Assembly (NCBI RefSeq): GCF_932526225.1
Contig: NC_064045.1
Coordinates: forward strand, 9,790,022-9,854,021
Length of the DNA: 64,000 nucleotides
Direction of reading: 5' to 3'
Source: Nematostella vectensis
Taxonomy: Eukaryota > Cnidaria > Anthozoa > Actiniaria > Edwardsiidae
Shown here: positions 1 through 9,052 of the stretch, piece after piece
How positions within the stretch are numbered: the first letter of the stretch is position 1
Layout: the number at the start of each line of letters is the position of its first letter
Translations under genes and position numbers: made by a program
The notes under the pieces: generated by a model
Seen by the model: the letters and a program-made list of their open reading frames with translations, nothing else
The model's database searches: none
Told to the model about the DNA's origin: nothing

Positions 1-105
1 TGGATCGCCACAGGATTACCGATGATCAAAAAGCATCTCCGAATAGTAGCAGCTAGCAGGCTTATACATTGACTCTTCTAACCTATCCTATCACCCGTGG
101 TTTAC

Positions 106-374
106 CTGAGTCAAATAGCCACTTAATCTCGTTATCCTTTAAGCTCATGTGGAATATCACCAAGTTGTTCAAATGCGCCCGCAAGAAGAGCGTCTTCGTG
201 TCTTTTATTCTGCCGATCTCGTAACGCGGATGCTCGTTCCATGTCAAGTCCACGTTTGACAAGCTGCTCACAATGCTTTTATCCTCTGTCCCGTTGATGA
301 AAATAGTCATTCTCTTTTCTTTCCTGTCCCACCTGATGATCACGTGGTTCCACGCGTTGATAGTAAGCGCACCG
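106..374 (-). CDS. LamG-like domain exon, C-terminal half
   Basis: The acceptor is a TTTAG preceded by a pyrimidine run, and the donor reads CAG|GTAAAC; the exon is 269 bp. The translation contains NAWNHVIIRWDR, then MTIFINGTEDKS, then YEIGRIKD and LNNLVIFHMSL, ending in IKWLFDSG. This is the usual second half of a LamG/pentraxin-like jelly roll: Trp-His before a strand, 'I.INGT' hairpin, glycine-rich 'iG' strand, and the closing 'L.ei..L...G' motif. Entry phase is 2 and matches the exon at 5603-5881. Exit phase is 1. Confidence 0.65.
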
Positions 375-2272
375 CTAAAGGATAAAAATATACACGTTTT
401 CTTATTTGTTTTCATTTTCTCCGTGTCCACACCTGCTAATAAACTTTCTTATCATTCATTGATTAAACATTTCCTGACCATCAGACTGAAATAAGAAGCA
501 ATTATTTGCGATATCTGATAATTGTAAAATTCCTCTGCTGCACCTATACACACACAAACACTAGAGCAAGCCAAAAATTAAAAGGAGCTGGCAAACCTTT
601 GGCGCAAAGACAAAAGTAAAATATTTCGTCTTAATTGACGATCCTTGGCAATGTGTGATGTCAAGTTATGTAGTATAAATAATATCTCATACTCGCGGAT
701 AACACTGCCCCGGGCAATCTTAAAGAAGGCTAATCACGCCACCATTTTATGGTATCGCTCACAGTTAGGGTCATAACTAAAATTGGAGGTATCAGTTTAC
801 CTAATTATTATGCAAAATGCCTAATTTTAAATACTGTCACACTTAAAAATCTATAGTCAAAGCTTTAATAATTAAGAATTAAATTATGAAATAAACTACA
901 TTTTTGGGGTATCAGTAGGATAAAAACTATTGAAGCAAAAAAATATTTAAGTGTCCAGTTGAGTACAATGACTGTGGCCACACAAGTAAACTTGCACCTA
1001 GAATACTAGGTTGTTCAAGTTTGTGGGAGCATCTACACATTTAAGCCCATCCTCTCTCTCTTTCCCCTATTTTTTATAAGCACTTAATGTTTGATACATT
1101 CACTGTACTATGTTGCATTTTTATCAAACACGTGAAACTATTGAGAAAATTAATTAAAATCTATTTAAAATCCCCGAATTTATAGTAGACCCCTGGTATG
1201 AAGTTGCCATACCTTGAGCAGTCTAAAATAACTAAAATACCTCGTGATTTAGGTAGAAACACAGCGGGGCAAAGCTAGAAGTTCTCTATTTTATTTTGTA
1301 TCAAGTGAAACTTTGACCAATTCTATGGCGGGTCACACAAAGCATCCATTTCCATCGGCTAATTCAAGAAAGTAACCAAGAAATTTTTAATAAAATATCG
1401 TCAATATCATATCAGACTTCATTCGCAAATTATTATTTTGAAGTTTTCTCGCAAATAAACCGTTATATTTTCGATGTGAACAATAACAAAGTAGTGGGTG
1501 ATCGACATTCTTTAAGTGTGTTCTAGTCCAAAGTCATTCTCGGGGACCAAGCCCAACGCGGAGACCGGGTAATAAGACGGCACGTGCATCGCCCCGGGCA
1601 TCCTCATCTGCTGACGGGATATGTTACTCGTGGAATCGTGGGAAGTGCACTTCACCGACGTTTCCTGTCTGTCAGTTTTCCCACCGCTGCGCGACCTGTT
1701 CCGGACCTCACCCACAAGTGGAGTGTGCTAGCCAGGGACGCAAACCAAACAGAGCGCGCTCCTCCTCTCCCAGCACCAAGCCTTCGAAACGCCATCATCG
1801 ATAAGTTGTAGAAGTTGACTTTGCAAACCTATATTAACCTATAGGTCGGATAAGTGACACTTGTTATGCTCAGTAGGCTCATTATTGCGTCAATATTGTG
1901 TTATATTAGCGTGCCGTCTCCCAGCATACTTAGCGCAGAGTTGTGGCGGGCACGGGATTGCTATTTCCCACCTGCCTCCCCAACCCCGCCCCCCGAGGCC
2001 AAGTCTAGGTTTCGGACTTCGCTTCTGGTCTAGGGTAGCGCGCCTTTACTACGAGTGCGTAGGTTGTTATTGCACCCGGTAAGGGGGGGCGGAGTATGTT
2101 GAGGTTATTCGTTTTCCCGGACTCTTCGCGCAGGTTGCGGCACTGGTGGGGATAGGAAGGCTCGCCCGCTTTCCTGGATGCTTCCCGTGGGGGAAATTGC
2201 GCACGTAGGTTGGTTGGGATATTAAATAATAATAATAAAAAATAATAAAAATAAAGAAATAAATAAAAAATT

Positions 2273-2311
<39 letters not shown>

Positions 2312-2340
2312 GGACGGACGGACGGACGGACGGACGGACG

Positions 2341-2380
<40 letters not shown>

Positions 2381-2383
2381 TTC

Positions 2384-2446
<63 letters not shown>

Positions 2447-5400
2447 TAGATAGATGCTTCCAGGGTGTTTCATGCAGTGCGGCTCAGCGCTGAACAGGTT
2501 TGCCGTCCTCCAAGGTGGGACGCAAGTGGTTACTGCGCCCGCAGGATGTTAAGCCTTTCTCAAGCGGGGTGCTTCGCGCGGGGTTGTTACTGAGCATGTG
2601 GGATGGTGAGGTTCGCCCTTCTCCCAGGATTCCTCGCGCAGGGCTGTCACTGCGCACGCGACTTTGTCCGGTCAAGTTTTCGCCCAGGAGGCGTCGCGCA
2701 GGGTTATTACTGCGCATACGGGATGGTAAGGTTCGCCTTTCTCCCAGGATGCTTCGCGCAGGGTTGTTACTGCGCATGCGACTTGGTCTGGTCTGGCCCT
2801 CCCACAGGGTGCTTTGCGCAGGGTTGTTACCGCGCACGGTACTTGTTTCTTGTTATTCTTCGCGCAGAATACTACTCGCAGGGTTGTTGCTGCGCGTGTG
2901 GGATGGTAAGTTTCGCCCTTCTCCCAGGTGGATTCGCGCAGGGTTGTTACAGAGCATGCGACCTGATTCGGTCCGGTTTTCTCCTTGGATACTACGCGCA
3001 GGGTTTGTTACTGCGCATACGGGATGGTAAGGTTTCCCCTTCTCCGAGGATGCTTCGCGCCGGGTGGTTTCGGTGCATACGCGATGAAAGGTCGCTCGTG
3101 CGGGTTGTTTCGCGTAGGGTGTTGCTGCGCACGTGAGATAGTTCGTCATTTTTCTCCCAGGTTGCTTCGCGCTGGGTGTTACTTTGCATGCGCGATAGCA
3201 AGGTTTGCGTTTATCACAGGTCTCTTATTCGAACAGGGTGTTCAAGAAGATTGTTTACAGCATGGCACATGCAGGTTGGTACGACCAGATCTGCTCTGAG
3301 GGGGGTTTGATCTACGCCCGCGTGGTGCTAAGGCTCACCACCAATCATCGAGCGATTCGACACCGCTCACGGGAGTCCACACTTCACCCAGGTTTACCAA
3401 CTCCTAGGGTACTTCTATCTTCTAGGATCCTCTGAGCGCGCGGCAAGAGCCAGCTTGCCCCCTCCCCTTCTCTGTTTTCAGCCTGCCAGCTCTAGTGGCT
3501 TCGGGAGTTGATGAGTGACTTTTTGTTGCAGCATTGCCCGCATCAGTCCCATCGGTGACGCCTCTAAAGTCCGACAGGTTCGATGCACAGTTTATTAAAC
3601 ACCCCGATCAACACCTGGTGGCATATGTACTAGATGGTATACGCCATGGGTTTAGAGTAGCATTTGACGGGTCTTCAGCACTCCTGTCGAGCAAAAAGAA
3701 TAAGCAATCTGCACAGGAGCACCCTTCGGTGGTCGACGATTATCTGGCGAATGAGGTATCGCTAGGTAGAGTGGCTGGGCCGTTTGCATACCCTCCATTC
3801 CCCAACCTACACATCAGCAAATCTGGGGTGATCCCTAAGAGCGGGCAGCCCGGGAAATGGCGTTTGATTGTCGGCCTATCATCGCCTGAGGGCGCTAGTG
3901 TGAATGACGGGATTGATCCCGAACAGTTTACCTTGAACTACATACGAGTCGACGATATCATTAAAATGATAGACAAATTCAGCCCGGGGGCTTCAATCGC
4001 AAAATTCGACGTCATGTCGGCGTACCGGAACGTCCCAGTCCACCCCTCCGATCGTTATCTTTTGGGTATGAGATGGCGCGCACATTATTATGTTGATCTT
4101 GCATGGCCGTTCGGCCTCCGCTCCGCCCCATACATCTTCAATACAGTGGCCTCTATGGTGGAGTGGATTCTGGTAAACAATCACCAAGTGTCGGACATTA
4201 TGAACTACCTTGACGATTTTATTTTGGCGGGCCCACCCGACTCTCCGAGGTGTGCGCGAGATCTGTCAGTGGCGCTACAGGTCTGCACCAATCTTGGCCT
4301 TCCTTTGCATCCGGGCAAGTGTGGTGGCCCCTCCTCGACACTTACCGTTCTAGGTATAGAACTAGATTTAGTCAACCGCGTAGCCCGGTTACCAGCAGAC
4401 AAGTTGGCGAATCTACGCGCACTCATCAATAAGTGGTCTCGCCTAGATTGTTGCATCAGGCACGATTTAGAATCTTTAATCGGCCACCTTCATCACGCTG
4501 CTAAAGTAGTGTGGCCTGGCCAGCCGTTCATCCGGCGCTTGATCGATCAACTCCGATGCTTCAGACATGACAGACACCCAATTCGCATTAACAATGAAAC
4601 TCGTCACGACATGGCGTGGTGGCAACAGTTCTTGGAATCTTGGAACAGTGTCAGCTTCTGGCTTTATCCTGGTTTAGAAGCGACTCCTACGGTCGGTATA
4701 CTATCCACCGCCACCTGGGCCTTGGGTTTCCAGACCACCTAATGTTTTGGGCTGCCTGCTGCCTCGCCTACTTTGGCTTTCTGAGAGCATCTGAGTTTAC
4801 GATAGACTCGTTAAACAATCTCTTGGCCGTTGGTCTAGTGACGCGTATAAGGGCTACATCCATACCTCCGTAGAGGCGTTAGCAGCCGCTTCTGCTAGTT
4901 TGGTTTAATAAAAGATACCTCCTGTTCATTCTGTGGTTGGTGCTTGGTTTTGTTGGGGTCAGGAGGTCCCATGGTAGCCGAGCCACAGTCCCTCCTTTTC
5001 AAGCACCTGGTTGGCGGGGAGCTGTGGCCCGGTTGCAATGGCTCCCTGGGTAGCGCTTGGTCGGGCGAACAGTACACGCTCCGATACCTAACCCCAACTT
5101 ATGTGACGGTGTTTTTTAATGTGTCTGAATGAAATTTAGACGAAGTTAAACCGAGTCAGGGTAGCGCGCTCTGGGGCCGAATGCCGGCCCCTGGTCAAGA
5201 GAACGACCACCCCGCGCCTTTCTTGCACTGGCAGCGTTTCGAGTGAAGCTAACCTATATGATCCACGCTTTTTAGTCCCCACCCACCCTCCCAAAGCTTA
5301 TGGTAATTATATTCCACTGAGAAATCAGTGTGACGGCTATCCCTTGTGGCGGGGAGCTGTGGCCCGGTTGCCATGGTTCCCTGGGTAGAGCTTGGTCGGG

Positions 5401-8400
5401 CGACCAGTACGCGCTCCGATACCTAACCCCAACTTATCTGACGATGAGTTTAACTATTCATTAAAGGTACAAGGGTTATTTTTTAGGAGGGTAAGCACAA
5501 AAGGTACTAGTCAATTCATGATGCACATGAACAGGTAAACAAGATGGTGTTCTTGTTTCACGGTAATAAGTCTAGAGATGTTTTGGGCTCTTGGATCCTT
5601 ACCTTGAGGCCATCACAATGAAATCGTTCGCATTTGTGTTACGAAGTAGCAGATCTATTTTTAAATTGCCGTCAAGTAGAAACTTAAACTGATGTGGATC
5701 CCACCAGTCCGCGAGTATCGCACCCTTCGTGAACGGGTAAACTGGCCTAATCCATATACCGACCGTAAACCGAGTCTTCCGGAAACCGATCGATGGGAAT
5801 GTCGCATAGGACCCCTCTTCTCCATTAAGATATAGCGCTTGTTTGCCACCAACCATTTGGAATTCGGCAGCTCCATGTTTTCTGAAATTTATTGAAAACC
5901 TTTGTTTTTTAGGAGGACAGGGAAAAAAAGATTTAGCGCATTGGTTTAGAGAAGTTACATTGTTTCCATGGTAAAATGCATTTATCCAGGGTAGAAGTTT
6001 GGTGGGGTTGGGCATGCGTGTGTGTGTGGGGAGGGGGTGGGGGTGGTGGTGAGACAAATGAATGGAGCTTTAGCAGAGATAAAAATAAGAATAAGAATGG
6101 TGATAAGTGATAACAACGATGATTGTGATGATGGTGGTGATTATGGTGATGATGACAATGATGGTGGTTGTGGTGATGAATATGGTGATGGTGATGATGA
6201 CATGCAATTATTATAGAATTTATCTACATACATGATATTATCATCACTGCCGTCAAGCGCATAGTTTGAGAACAGTTTCACTGGAGTGTAGCCTGTGGGT
6301 AATCAAAGAAGAAGGCGGTTATTGTACATGTAATTTTTACACACCGTCACGTTATGACAAGTTTCACTTGAGTGTAGCCTGTGGCTAAATCAAATAAATG
6401 GGGGTTATATTGTACACGTACTTTTCTCGTTATAAGGCTCAAGGTCGGTTGTTAGTCATACACTACAACCTCGTAGAAAGTTTATCAACATTTTATTTCG
6501 AGTTTACAGGGGAGGGGCAGGGGGCGCTTGTCCCCAAAACACAGCACCCCTCCCACTGGCAACCCCCCCCCACCCCACCCTCAATTTTGGGGGTATTCCG
6601 TCGCCCATGGTTTGCCTTAATTTTCTTGCGTTTTTGTGAGTGAAAACTTTATTAAAAAAATATGTTTGTACTTACAGTCTAAGCAGCGAGCCTTGAGTAT
6701 TTTTTCGTACAGGAAGGTGTTTTCTTGCTCACTTGCAATGGACGCAAGGCCCCCTCCGTTCGCGTTACAGACTGCCTTGGCCTCGTGCCAGGTCGATGGC
6801 GTGGAATTGTACTTGAACAACGACGAGTTGAACTCAGCCCATTCTGTTGCAGATAAACGCGAAAAGTCACCAATGTACATGATACACAGACTAGAGAAAG
6901 CTTACCAATACCTGACACTGTACTAATCCTATGTTGCTGATGGTTTTGTTGGTTTTAGAACAGTTTTGTTCGGTGGTGGCACTCTAATAATTTTGTGGCT
7001 ACCATAAATAATCTAATAAATGCCCGGGATTTTTATTAAACTTAGATGTTCCGAGGGGAGGCGCTCAATAGATAGGCGTAGGGGGTTCTTTACAAACTAT
7101 AACACACCCAAGTGCAGTGGGGTTCTCATCTCAGTCAGATCAAGTTAAATTATAGCCCGCGTGGCAAGCGTTTCTTGACAGTGAGCAAGTCTCAACCAGT
7201 AAAAGCCATGTTCAGATTAAGCAAGAAGGCAATTGAATTTGATTTATATTACCGGAAGCTTAGAGGAGGCGTTCATTAAATAGGAGGCGTTTTTTTAGAT
7301 AGGGGGCGTTTATTAGATCATTTACGGTAGCGTTCGGCCACGAGTGGCTAGATGTGTGTCGTCGCCCAATTCCTGAAAAGTTTGAATTATAATCCTAGCG
7401 TTTGCGTGGCCGGATAACTAGCCAGTAAAACAATACGAGTGCCGACGAGCTAACAACAAATGTTCCGAAACTCTACAGTAAACCGGCGGTTATGTTGAGT
7501 TTCAGAGCAGTTTTCTATCAGCTCTCTTGCGCGGCCACTCAAAAACCTAACAAAACAAACTACGAACGAGTTCGCGTTATCTTGGATAAAAAACTGATCT
7601 GTAACTCAACATAACCGCCAGCTACGCAGGCTAGGATTGAATCGGCCAGCGGTGCACCTCACCTACGCATGTGTAGTTACTCCAGGTATCGGCCAAAGGT
7701 AGGCAAAAGTTGTCTCCACAGGGAAACCGGTCACAGACAGTAGCCACCTAATTGAGAATACTGATTAGAAAGTTCTTTCTCTAGTACATAAGTAGCGTGG
7801 TATTTTTTTAATCTTCGAATAACTACTCACCTTGTTTCCAGTTCCAAAAAAATAATAGCCAGGTTTGAATACAAAGTCCGCCCATACTGCTGATTCAGCT
7901 GTTTTGTTCAGTAGCTCACACTGACGTAATTTATCTCCATCTTTTTGAAAGTTGAATGATTGGCAGCCGTCAGTCTCCATACATTTCAAAGAACAATCAA
8001 ACGATGACGTCACAAGGACTGTGGTGATTGTGGCACCCAGCAAAACGCCTCCTGTTGGACCAAGCTCGTCATAAGTCTTAATCATTATCATTATAATCAT
8101 TATCATCATCATCAAATCATAACCACCATACAATCGTCAGCATCACTATTATTATTTTCAATATTGTTATTATTAGTTGTAGTAGTATTGGTATGCTATG
8201 AAGGGCATGCGATGAGCTCAAAATCATTTATAGAGAGTTCGACATAATGTCATAATAGATTTAGCCCCACTAACCTTTTTTTAAACTTGTGTAGCACACC
8301 CTGTGTGACGTATTGATCACGTGCTAACCCAGTTGAATCGCCAGACTCCACGGTCAGCGCACACGTTCGAGATATCACACAAGTCAAAAGCACCATCAAA

Positions 8401-8420
8401 ATCGTTTGCCCGCGCTGCAT
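106..8420 (-). CDS. Secreted multidomain gene: signal peptide, PAN/Apple, C-type lectin part, LamG (3' end outside window)
   Basis: Five minus-strand exons lie in the order expected of one extracellular protein: a signal-peptide exon (about 8275-8420), a PAN/Apple exon (7831-8048), the first half of a C-type lectin domain (6676-6843), and two exons (5603-5881 and 106-374) that together make a LamG/concanavalin-like domain. The two LamG exons fit exactly: the first ends with two bases of a codon (AG), the second opens with one (C), giving Ser across a GTAAGG...TTTAG intron. Linkage of the first three exons to the LamG pair is inferred from order and strand. The phases chosen for PAN and lectin exons do not join directly, so at least one exon or boundary is unresolved. 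The gene continues past the left edge because the exon at 106 ends in a good donor. Such architectures are typical of cnidarian adhesion or matrix proteins; ligand and role are unknown. Confidence 0.55.
431..1509. other. AT-rich intron sequence, no gene seen
   Basis: This is part of the 5.2-kb intron that splits the LamG domain. It is AT-rich with short poly-A/T runs. I see no coding exon, RNA gene or clear element. Confidence 0.5.
1510..2220. other. GC-rich stretch without a supported gene
   Basis: Base composition changes abruptly to GC- and CpG-rich. Short frames exist on both strands but none resembles a known family. It adjoins the tetranucleotide and 60-bp arrays and is probably part of the inserted repeat complex that includes the DIRS element. 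Confidence 0.35.
2273..2455. repeat. (GACA/GACG)n microsatellite
   Basis: About 180 bp of uninterrupted tetranucleotide repeat, GACA on both sides of a central block of GACG units, ending in GATA units. The long VCLS/DRQT frames across it are repeat artefacts. Confidence 0.95.
2490..3230. repeat. 60-bp GC-rich minisatellite, about 12 units of two alternating types
   Basis: Each unit centres on TTCGCGCAGGGTTGTTACTG followed by CGCAT. Two versions of the rest of the unit tend to alternate (one with ACGGGATGGTAAGGTTCGCC, the other with GCGACTTGGTCCGGT), giving a 120-bp higher-order period. The 60-bp length is divisible by three, so all frames repeat in register; the apparent proteins are artefacts. 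It lies just 5' of the reverse transcriptase and may be the element's 5' region. Confidence 0.8.
3519..4742 (+). pseudogene. DIRS-type reverse transcriptase / RNase H region
   Basis: The frame is open for about 400 codons from 3519 with no ATG near its start, so the N-terminus is missing. Counting from 3534, motif A is KFDVMSAYRNVPV (Asp159), motif B is PFGLRSAPYIFN (193-204), and the catalytic YLDDF is at 225-229, followed by a Gly-x-Glu thumb region. The C-terminus contains DMAWWQQFL, typical of the link to RNase H. The frame ends abruptly at 4742, where a deletion has joined it to recombinase sequence. It lies in the LamG-gene intron on the opposite strand. Confidence 0.8.
4730..4908 (+). 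pseudogene. Tyrosine recombinase remnant, two frames
   Basis: 4730-4801 encodes DHLMFWAACCLAYFGFLR plus ASEFT, the box I region with its catalytic Arg (the 'GLRxxEL' equivalent). In another frame, 4813-4908 encodes LGRWSSDAYKGYIHT and a stop, the C-terminal block with the candidate nucleophilic Tyr. The intervening box II His/Arg segment is absent, so an internal deletion and frameshift have destroyed the enzyme. Confidence 0.72.
5012..5447. repeat. 98-bp direct repeat pair in the DIRS tail
   Basis: 5012-5109 and 5349-5447 share nearly the same sequence, beginning GGCGGGGAGCTGTGGCCCGG and running to CCCCAACTTAT, with only a handful of mismatches. They are separated by 239 bp. Confidence 0.85.
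5603..5881 (-). CDS. LamG-like domain exon, N-terminal half
   Basis: The exon is bounded by AAATTTCAG on its 5' side and AG|GTAAGG on its 3' side, 279 bp. It encodes ALYLNGEEGSYATFPSIGF, then FTVGIWIRPV and GAILADWWDPHQFKFLL, the typical start of a LamG_3/concanavalin-like domain ('l.F.G..d.v..p.......fTi..Wvkp'). The domain resumes at 374 after a 5.2-kb intron, with the codon split Ser AG/C. Confidence 0.68.
6113..6205. repeat. GAT/GGT-rich microsatellite
   Basis: Irregular (GATGRT)n run of about 90 bp in the intron before the LamG exons. Confidence 0.8.
6256..6430. repeat. Two-copy tandem duplication, about 105-bp period
   Basis: The stretch with GTTTCACTGGAGTGTAGCCT recurs about 105 bp later as GTTTCACTTGAGTGTAGCCT with similar sequence on both sides, up to TTGTACATG/TTGTACACG. 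Confidence 0.7.
6676..6843 (-). CDS. C-type lectin domain, N-terminal part only
   Basis: The translation reads WAEFNSSLFKYNSTPSTW, HEAKAVCNANGGGLASI, ASEQENTFL: the start of a C-type lectin fold (Trp, A..C...GG.Las i.s..E..fl). The donor is T|GTAAGT; a plausible acceptor is CTGCAACAG at 6844-6846, giving a 168-bp phase 1-1 exon. I could not find the second half of the lectin domain (Trp-Ile-Gly-Leu, WND/QPD sugar-site region) between this exon and the LamG exon. The domain may be truncated, or its remaining exon too diverged to recognise. Confidence 0.5.
6927..7480. other. Intron sequence, no exon identified
   Basis: Between the lectin and PAN exons. I looked for the missing exon that would reconcile their splice phases and saw none on the minus strand. 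Confidence 0.35.
7481..7622. repeat. Foldback element, about 38-bp arms
   Basis: The left arm contains CGGCGGTTATGTTGAGTTTC and the right arm its complement (AACTCAACATAACCGCCAG), with similarity extending to GATCAGTTTT/AAAACTG. The loop is about 65 nt. Confidence 0.75.
7831..8048 (-). CDS. PAN/Apple domain exon
   Basis: The translation contains SSFDCSLKCMETDGCQSFNF followed by LRQCELLN and WADFVFKPGYYFFGTGNK. The spacing of cysteines (C-x3-C-x5-C-x3-F-x..-C-x-L) is that of PAN/Apple domains, which are common in cnidarian secreted proteins. The donor is an excellent AAG|GTGAGT. The 5' boundary (after CCAACAG) is a guess with a weak pyrimidine tract. Further upstream the frame degenerates into an ATT/ATG-rich microsatellite that is not coding. 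Confidence 0.5.
8275..8420 (-). CDS. Signal-peptide exon of the PAN/lectin/LamG gene
   Basis: The ATG at 8420 opens MQRGQTILMVLLTCVISRTC, a basic residue followed by a hydrophobic core and small residues near the likely cleavage point, then LTVESGDSTG. The frame stays open to a GTTAGT donor at 8274. An in-frame ATG 13 codons upstream would lengthen the N-terminus with charged residues and seems less likely. An alternative donor (CAGG|GTGTGC) inside the exon would fit the phase of the PAN exon. Confidence 0.4.
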
Positions 8421-8589
8421 TGTAACACGTAAATGCTCTGGAAATAGCGAATTAGTCAATAAATGAATTGAGTGTTGTTTTGTACAAGCCTGTTAATCCG
8501 TCCATCGATGACAAAGTGACCATAATATAAAATAAGCAAAAAGAATCAGGGAAATAAATAATCATAGTATGAATCATAAAATGCTGTAC

Positions 8590-8660
8590 AGCAGTATGTG
8601 TGTTTTCATTGCCTTGGATAAGGACACTCAACCGGGGGCCCCGTCTCTTCCAGCTGCACG
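8590..8660. repeat. SINE tail fragment
   Basis: GGATAAGGACACTCAACCGG and GTCTCTTCCAGCTGCAC match the SINE tail at 63,727-63,775, indicating a 3' fragment of the same family. Confidence 0.6.
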
Positions 8661-8689
8661 TACCACGCTAAAACTAAATCTTATGCAGG

Positions 8690-8975
8690 CATGAATCAGG
8701 CCCGTACCCAGTGGGGGTGCAGGGGGTGCGAACGCATCCGCCCACAACGACCGAAGGTCCACTTTCGGTTCCCAATGGAAGTGCTATTTGTAGACTATAA
8801 AGCATAAGCTGGACTCTGGAACGTAGCCAAATCCGACAATAAACGCCTCGTGAAGATACTCCCTCCCTCCCTCTCCCTCCCCCCCCCCCCCCCCCCCGAA
8901 AAATTATGTCCACTTGTTTGGATTTCGCACCCCTCCAAGAAAAATCCTGGGTATGGGCCTGTGAATCCAGAAAAA
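8690..8975. mobile_element. Short inverted-repeat element with poly-C/G core
   Basis: Left end CAGGCCCGTACCCAGTGGG and right end CTGGGTATGGGCCTGTG are inverted copies. A 17-C run with CTCCCT repeats lies inside. It has no coding capacity and is MITE-like. Confidence 0.5.
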
Positions 8976-9052
8976 CTTCTGACCTTTTTACGAAAAAAAA
9001 AAAGCCAAACACTGTCGTCCAAATCAACAGAATGAAGACATACAGCTTATAC

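Larger units (their letters stand above)
3519..5447 (+). mobile_element. Decayed DIRS-order (tyrosine-recombinase) retrotransposon
   Basis: A reverse transcriptase frame is followed closely by two frame-shifted pieces of a DIRS-type tyrosine recombinase, then a 98-bp sequence present twice in direct orientation (5012-5109 and 5349-5447). RT plus tyrosine recombinase, with no DDE integrase, is diagnostic of the DIRS/Ngaro/PAT order. Duplicated tail sequence is reminiscent of the split direct repeats of PAT/Ngaro elements, although I did not find the partner repeat at the 5' end. Most of the recombinase is deleted, so the copy cannot be autonomous. Confidence 0.75.

Noticed and set aside
1584-2082. 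Two plus-strand frames of 73-75 codons
   Set aside because: Chance open frames in a CpG-rich repeat region; no similarity seen.
2067-2473. VCLS-repeat and DRQT-repeat proteins
   Set aside because: Translation of the GACA/GACG microsatellite.
2484-3299. Arg/Leu-rich frames of 60-177 codons on both strands
   Set aside because: They follow the 60-bp minisatellite period and are open on both strands at once; no start context or domain.
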